Shown in pieces: positions 5,113-8,367 of a stretch of 8,367 nucleotides of DNA (position 1 is its first letter; every line of letters begins with the position of its first letter). The position numbers were made by a program, and so were the translations under genes. The stretch covers positions 1 to 8,367 of the forward strand of contig CAIJKT010000761.1 in assembly GCA_903821255.1 (NCBI GenBank), in the 5' to 3' direction. The notes under the pieces were generated by a model that saw only the letters and a list, made by a program, of their open reading frames with translations, was not told the DNA's origin and did not search any database. This DNA is from an uncultured Lentisphaeria bacterium (GTDB lineage: Bacteria; Verrucomicrobiota; Lentisphaeria; Victivallales; Victivallaceae).

Positions 5113-6495
5113 TCAACCGTTTCTTTTATTGTTATAATAGTCCTGCACCTTCTTCCCGACGTCAAGATAATTGACATCCGCCTGATAAATTTCTTTAAAA
5201 CTTTCCAGCGCCTTTTCCGCATTGCCGGCCGCCTCGTAAGTTTTGCCCAGGTAATACAGGGCTTCTTTCTTGCCTTTGTCCATCACCAGCATTTCCGTAA
5301 GCGCACTGGTGAGCTGCTCTATCGCCATATCGTAATGGTCTTTCATCAGGAAGCAGCGGCCAAGATAAACCATGCAGGTGACTTTACGCTGGAGGTTTTT
5401 GCGGGCATACTGAAATTGTTCAATCGCATTGTCAATGAAGTTGCCGTTAAAATAGAGTATCGCCAAATCAAAACGCAGTTGATTGTCATTCGGATAAGTA
5501 TTGACGCGTTCGGTAGCACGCTCAAGCTGAAAATTATATCTGTTCTTTTTAAGTTCTTCGACCTTATCCGCATTCGCCGGATCTGCGGACAAAGCATTTA
5601 TTTCAACATCCATTTTAGACAGGTTGGATTTTTCAATGCTCTTATCCACGGCCGGGTCCATCGCTCCGATTCCCTTGGCTACGCGAGTATATTGCTCGAT
5701 CGCTTCATCAAACCGGCCGCAGGCATGATACAATTCGCCAAGTTTTTTCCGGGCGTCAACAGATTCCCCTTCCTCCAGGTCCTTTTCCAGTTTGGCGATG
5801 ACCGTCTTCATCTGGTCAATATCATGGAGAGTTCCGCTGAGCAATTCAGAGACCATGCCCTCTTCCTTGTCCTTGACCTTGTCCTGGGTCTTGCCTTCCT
5901 TCTGCCAGTCGCCCTGCTGCATGCTGGCCAGCGCCACCGCGGAACGCATTTCCGCCTGGACTCCAAGATCTTTCGGATGTTTCGCCGCAATTTCCTGAAC
6001 GATTTTCAATGCGCTCATAGCATCGCCGGATTTTCTGTAAAAATCAGCCAGCTTGCGCAGATTGGTCTCATTGCGCGGCTTTAATTCGCGGAGAATGGAT
6101 AACGCTTCCACTCCGACAAACGGCGCGTCGGCTTTCAGAGAAGCATCCGCCAGCAGATTCAGCACCAGCGGATTGTAAAGATTATGAGCGAGCACGCCTT
6201 CGCACATCATCATCGCATCCAGCGGCTTCTGGGAAATAGCCGCTTTAATTTTAGCCGCCTGAAGGGATGATTTCAAATTGGTGATCATCCTGCCGATGGG
6301 GCTGATTTTATCAGACTTGATCCGCTCGAATTCGCGCAATTTCTCCCGCGCCGGTATCAGGCCGGGACTCTTCCTGAGCAGATCTTTCAGTATCTCAATC
6401 GCATAGTCTAAATTGTTTTTTCTGCCTGATTCAACCGCACGCTGGAACATTTCCCGCATGCTCGTCTGCACATCCTGAAGATTCTTCTTGTCCAT
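5113..6495 (-). CDS. Cytoplasmic tetratricopeptide-repeat protein
   Basis: A 460-residue protein without signal peptide or membrane segment, made largely of TPR helix pairs. Clear repeats lie at about 16-46 (YAIEILKDLLRKSPG), 143-175 (LADFYRKSGDAMSALKIVQEI), 246-278 (KLGELYHACGRFDEAIEQYT), 338-366 (LAILYFNGNFIDNAIEQF), 372-400 (YLGRCFLMKDHYDMAIEQL) and 409-441 (YYLGKTYEAAGNAEKALESF). A charged Lys/Glu-rich stretch around 197-245 separates the N- and C-terminal TPR sets and may be a coiled coil. TPR domains bind peptides or other proteins; no enzyme domain is present. The start at 6495 is supported by GAGG 7 nt upstream. It is followed 119 bp later, on the same strand, by the tail-anchored repeat protein, a possible binding partner. 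A specific function cannot be assigned. Confidence 0.88.
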   Translation of the reverse strand: MDKKNLQDVQTSMREMFQRAVESGRKNNLDYAIEILKDLLRKSPGLIPAREKLREFERIKSDKISPIGRMITNLKSSLQAAKIKAAISQKPLDAMMMCEGVLAHNLYNPLVLNLLADASLKADAPFVGVEALSILRELKPRNETNLRKLADFYRKSGDAMSALKIVQEIAAKHPKDLGVQAEMRSAVALASMQQGDWQKEGKTQDKVKDKEEGMVSELLSGTLHDIDQMKTVIAKLEKDLEEGESVDARKKLGELYHACGRFDEAIEQYTRVAKGIGAMDPAVDKSIEKSNLSKMDVEINALSADPANADKVEELKKNRYNFQLERATERVNTYPNDNQLRFDLAILYFNGNFIDNAIEQFQYARKNLQRKVTCMVYLGRCFLMKDHYDMAIEQLTSALTEMLVMDKGKKEALYYLGKTYEAAGNAEKALESFKEIYQADVNYLDVGKKVQDYYNNKRNG

Positions 6496-6556
6496 TACCT
6501 ATCCTCAAAGCTTTAACTTTTTTAGCGCGATAATTTCCATTAAAATAAAACGGATT

Positions 6557-6585
6557 AAAATATACGATAAAAAAACTCTTTTCAA
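6557..6585 (-). promoter_or_regulatory. Probable promoter for the TPR gene
   Basis: On the minus strand TTGAAA (6585-6580, 5/6 match) is followed after 17 nt by TATTTT (6562-6557, 4/6). A better TATATT (6564-6559, 5/6) sits at a shorter 15-nt spacing. Either gives a 5' leader of roughly 55 nt before ATG 6495. Confidence 0.45.
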
Positions 6586-6606
6586 GCCGGTTTCCGCTAT
6601 TCATAA

Positions 6607-6671
6607 CAATAAAATCGCATTCTTCTTTAAATATGCCGGTTCCTGATCGGTTTCATTCAATAAAAACGCAT
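6607..6671. repeat. Pair of 14-nt near-identical direct repeats
   Basis: CAATAAAA-[T/A]-CGCAT occurs at 6607-6620 and 6658-6671 with one mismatch, 51 bp apart start to start. The shorter AAAAACGC core appears again at 6699-6706, just before the rightward -35 box. They could be operator sites, but repeats in AT-rich DNA arise easily. Confidence 0.4.
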
Positions 6672-6706
6672 CTTTTTTTATTTTTCAAAATTATTGTGAA
6701 AAACGC

Positions 6707-6735
6707 TTGATTTATATTATTTACCGGTTTATAAT
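6707..6735 (+). promoter_or_regulatory. Sigma70-type promoter for the oxidoreductase gene
   Basis: TTGATT (6707-6712), a 17-nt spacer and a perfect TATAAT (6730-6735) predict a start near 6742 and a leader of about 63 nt before ATG 6805. This is the best promoter in the window. Confidence 0.65.
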
Positions 6736-6766
6736 TAATAATCATACCAGTTGCGGTTTATAAATT
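6725..6766 (+). repeat. Direct repeat CGGTTTATAA overlapping the -10 box
   Basis: CGGTTTATAA occurs at 6725-6734, covering most of the -10 element, and again at 6754-6763 in the early leader, 29 bp apart start to start. The position, close to three helical turns apart and across the transcription start, would suit a repressor site. No regulator is encoded nearby in the window. Confidence 0.4.
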
Positions 6767-6804
6767 TTAAATCCATCAAAGTTTAATATTGGGAAAAGGT
6801 CAAA

Positions 6805-7851
6805 ATGAAAACTATCAAGTGCGGTGTTATCGGTTGCGGAGTAATTGCGCCTTCACATATTGAAAGCTTCAAGTTTCTGGAGAATGTTAAAGTTAAATGG
6901 GCCTGTGATCTGGTGCCTGCCAAAGCCAAAAAGATGGCGGAGCAATACGGGATTCCCAGGACAACGGTTGATTATCATGAAGTCCTGAATGACCCGGAAG
7001 TTGACTGCATAGCGGTCTGCACCGATCACGGCAGCCATGCTCAAATCGTGGTTGATGCACTGGACCGCAAAAAACACGTTATCTGCGAAAAGTCTCTCGG
7101 ACGCAGCCAGGCGTGCCTGAAGAAAATGATCGCCGCTCACAAACGCAATCCTGAACTTGCTTTCGGCGGGATTTTCCAGCACCGCCATGAAGCGGTCAAC
7201 CAGGTATTGAAGCAGTTGATTGATGAAGGCGCTTTCGGCAGGATACTTACCGTCAATATGAACAGCAATTGTCTCCGCACCAATGAATATTACCGCACCG
7301 ACGCCTGGCGCGGCACCTGGGCGCATGAAGGCGGCGCGGTGTTAATTAATCAGGCAATCCATTATATCGACTTGATCAACTGGCTGTTCGGCGGCATCAA
7401 AGAGCTCGCCGCACGCTGCGAGAACATGACGCACCAGGGAGTTATTGAAACGGAGGACACTGCCGCGTTCGCCATCAAATTCAAACGCGGCGCGGTCGGC
7501 GCGGTTACCGCCACCGCCTCCAGCGCAGCCGGCTGGCGGCACTCGTTCTCCATCAGCGGCACCGAAGGCTATCTGGAATATCTGAATCTCAAAGTCACTT
7601 ATCTGGAATTCAACGACAAAGCTAAACAGCAGGAAATCGAAAAACGCTTCGCCGCATGCGGCATTGACTCCGCGCTTCAGGCCGGCAAAGTCTATTACGG
7701 CGGCGGTCATCCGGCTCAGATCAAGGACTTCGTGCAGGCGATCCGCGAAAAGCGCCAGCCGTTCGTAACCGGCGAGTCAGCCGCGCAAACCGTCAAAGTC
7801 GTCCTGGCCTGCTATAAATCCAGCCAGACCGGACAATGGGTAAAACCGTAA
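6805..7851 (+). CDS. Gfo/Idh/MocA-family NAD(P)-dependent oxidoreductase
   Basis: A 348-residue cytoplasmic dehydrogenase of normal family length. The N-terminal Rossmann fold has GVIGCGVIA (residues 7-15) for dinucleotide binding and the acidic end of the second strand (D35 in ACDLVPAKA). The hinge motif is CEKSLG (E95-K96-S97), where most members have EKP. The C-terminal domain carries the substrate-site signature GGAVLINQAIHYIDLINWLFG, abbreviated here as GG...H186-x-x-D189. Members oxidise or reduce sugars, inositols and related polyols; the substrate cannot be fixed from sequence. Translation starts at ATG 6805 with AAAAGG about 5 nt upstream, behind its own promoter. The gene lies 77 bp before mnmE on the same strand, but the two functions are unrelated and no sugar transporter or kinase accompanies it here. 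Confidence 0.92.
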   Translation: MKTIKCGVIGCGVIAPSHIESFKFLENVKVKWACDLVPAKAKKMAEQYGIPRTTVDYHEVLNDPEVDCIAVCTDHGSHAQIVVDALDRKKHVICEKSLGRSQACLKKMIAAHKRNPELAFGGIFQHRHEAVNQVLKQLIDEGAFGRILTVNMNSNCLRTNEYYRTDAWRGTWAHEGGAVLINQAIHYIDLINWLFGGIKELAARCENMTHQGVIETEDTAAFAIKFKRGAVGAVTATASSAAGWRHSFSISGTEGYLEYLNLKVTYLEFNDKAKQQEIEKRFAACGIDSALQAGKVYYGGGHPAQIKDFVQAIREKRQPFVTGESAAQTVKVVLACYKSSQTGQWVKP

Positions 7852-7899
7852 GCTCTCAGCTTTATTTTTCGATATTTAAAGCTATATTGCCTGATGCAC

Positions 7900-7905
7900 T
7901 ATAAT
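7900..7905 (+). promoter_or_regulatory. Possible -10 box upstream of mnmE
   Basis: A perfect TATAAT lies 23 bp before the mnmE ATG, but no good -35 hexamer stands 16-18 nt upstream. It could serve as a weak or extended promoter; co-transcription with the oxidoreductase gene is equally possible. Confidence 0.25.
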
Positions 7906-7928
7906 ATGAAGGTTTCAGGTAATATCAC

Positions 7929-8367
7929 ATGAACACGGAAGATACAATCGGCGCGATCTGCACCGGCATCGGCGGCGCAATCTCAATTATCCGGATTTCC
8001 GGACCGGATTCACTCCGCGTCGCCGGCCGGGTCTGGCGCGGCAGAGCCATCCCCGGAAATTCCAATGCCAGAAAAATGCTGCTGGGCAGAATATCCGCGG
8101 ACAGCGATGCCGACGGGGAACCGGCGCTGGCGGTCTATATGCCGGGTCCGAACAGCTATACCGGCGATGATATTGTGGAACTGCACTGCCACGGCGGAAC
8201 CCTGCCCGTGCGCCGCGCTCTCGACGCCGTCATTGCCGCCGGTGCCAGACTGGCCGAACCCGGGGAATTCACTTTCCGCGCGTTCGTCAACGGGAAAATG
8301 GACCTGACCCAGGCGGAAGCCGTCGCCGACCTGATTTATGCACACAGCGACATGGCGCTGCATCTGA
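7929..8367 (+). CDS. mnmE: tRNA uridine-5-carboxymethylaminomethyl modification GTPase MnmE, 5' part
   Basis: The first 146 residues of MnmE (TrmE), open at the right edge. MnmE works with MnmG to modify the wobble uridine (position 34) of certain tRNAs, using a tetrahydrofolate-derived one-carbon unit and GTP. The visible part is the TrmE N-terminal domain, which dimerises and binds the folate. Family signatures are DTIGAICTGIGGAISIIRISG (from residue 5, shown as DTIGAI...IIRISG), MPGPNSYTGDDIVELHCHGG split as MPGPNSYTG and VELHCHGG (71-90), and PGEFTFRAFVNG with KMDLTQAEAVADLI (111-136). The helical and G domains lie beyond the window. ATG 7929 is preceded by a modest AGG about 9 nt away. 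The start agrees with the usual N-terminus of the family. Confidence 0.96.
   Translation, partial: MNTEDTIGAICTGIGGAISIIRISGPDSLRVAGRVWRGRAIPGNSNARKMLLGRISADSDADGEPALAVYMPGPNSYTGDDIVELHCHGGTLPVRRALDAVIAAGARLAEPGEFTFRAFVNGKMDLTQAEAVADLIYAHSDMALHL

Larger units (their letters stand above)
6496..6804. other. Divergent AT-rich intergenic region (309 bp)
   Basis: This spacer separates two divergently transcribed genes. It holds no convincing ORF or RNA gene. It contains one good rightward promoter, one likely leftward promoter, the ribosome binding sites of both genes and several short direct repeats, each listed separately. Confidence 0.7.

Noticed and set aside
5034..5222. 62-codon minus-strand open frame at the TPR gene's end
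   Set aside because: It is out of frame with the TPR gene, runs into AT-rich spacer and has no domain; it is probably a chance frame.
5335..6084. 249-codon plus-strand open frame
   Set aside because: It is antisense to the TPR gene. The minus-strand frame has regular TPR consensus residues and a good ribosome binding site.
7858..7883. Terminator between the oxidoreductase gene and mnmE
   Set aside because: There is a 7-bp inverted repeat (AGCTTTA/TAAAGCT) with a 12-nt loop, but it is AT-rich and not followed by a T-run.
8010..8363. Minus-strand and alternate plus-strand (8065-8307) open frames at the right end
   Set aside because: Both are shadows of mnmE, which is unmistakable in the frame starting at 7929 and stays open to the edge.

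Overview
The window is a stretch of ordinary bacterial chromosome with tightly packed genes, AT-rich intergenic spacers and no sign of phage, insertion sequences, CRISPR or RNA genes. The exported HEAT-repeat protein, the cytoplasmic TPR protein, the long Pro/Thr/Ala low-complexity membrane protein and the Gfo/Idh/MocA oxidoreductase together recall the PVC group, perhaps Lentisphaerota or a relative. That placement is inference from gene style, not from a marker gene.

Minus-strand block (positions 6495 down to 1), in transcription order. A 460-residue TPR protein comes first. It is followed by a 793-residue repeat protein (4993-2612) that would be anchored by one C-terminal membrane segment, and then by a strong hairpin-plus-U6 terminator (2582-2535). 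Next is a compact set of three genes: a secreted HEAT-repeat protein (2520-1384), a HAD-family phosphatase (1366-782) and an HhH-GPD DNA glycosylase resembling MagIII (789-157, overlapping the HAD gene by 8 nt). After a 142-bp gap, the first four codons of another gene (MAAK...) with a textbook ribosome binding site run off the left edge.

Divergent spacer and plus-strand block (6496-8367). A 309-bp AT-rich spacer separates the TPR gene from a Gfo/Idh/MocA oxidoreductase (6805-7851). It holds a good sigma70-type promoter facing right, a probable promoter facing left, and short direct repeats. Downstream is the 5' part of mnmE, the tRNA-modification GTPase, which runs off the right edge.

The most unusual item is the 793-residue protein. 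It consists of many beads carrying a T-[V/I]-x-[L/I] core, including a five-unit tandem array of 36-41 residues. That array is bracketed by two copies of a different 38-residue module. Part of the array is an 83-bp exact duplication, which suggests recent repeat expansion. It lies directly downstream of the TPR gene, and the two may form a cytoplasmic scaffold/membrane-anchor pair. The idea that its threonine motifs are phosphorylated and read by FHA domains is a hypothesis only.
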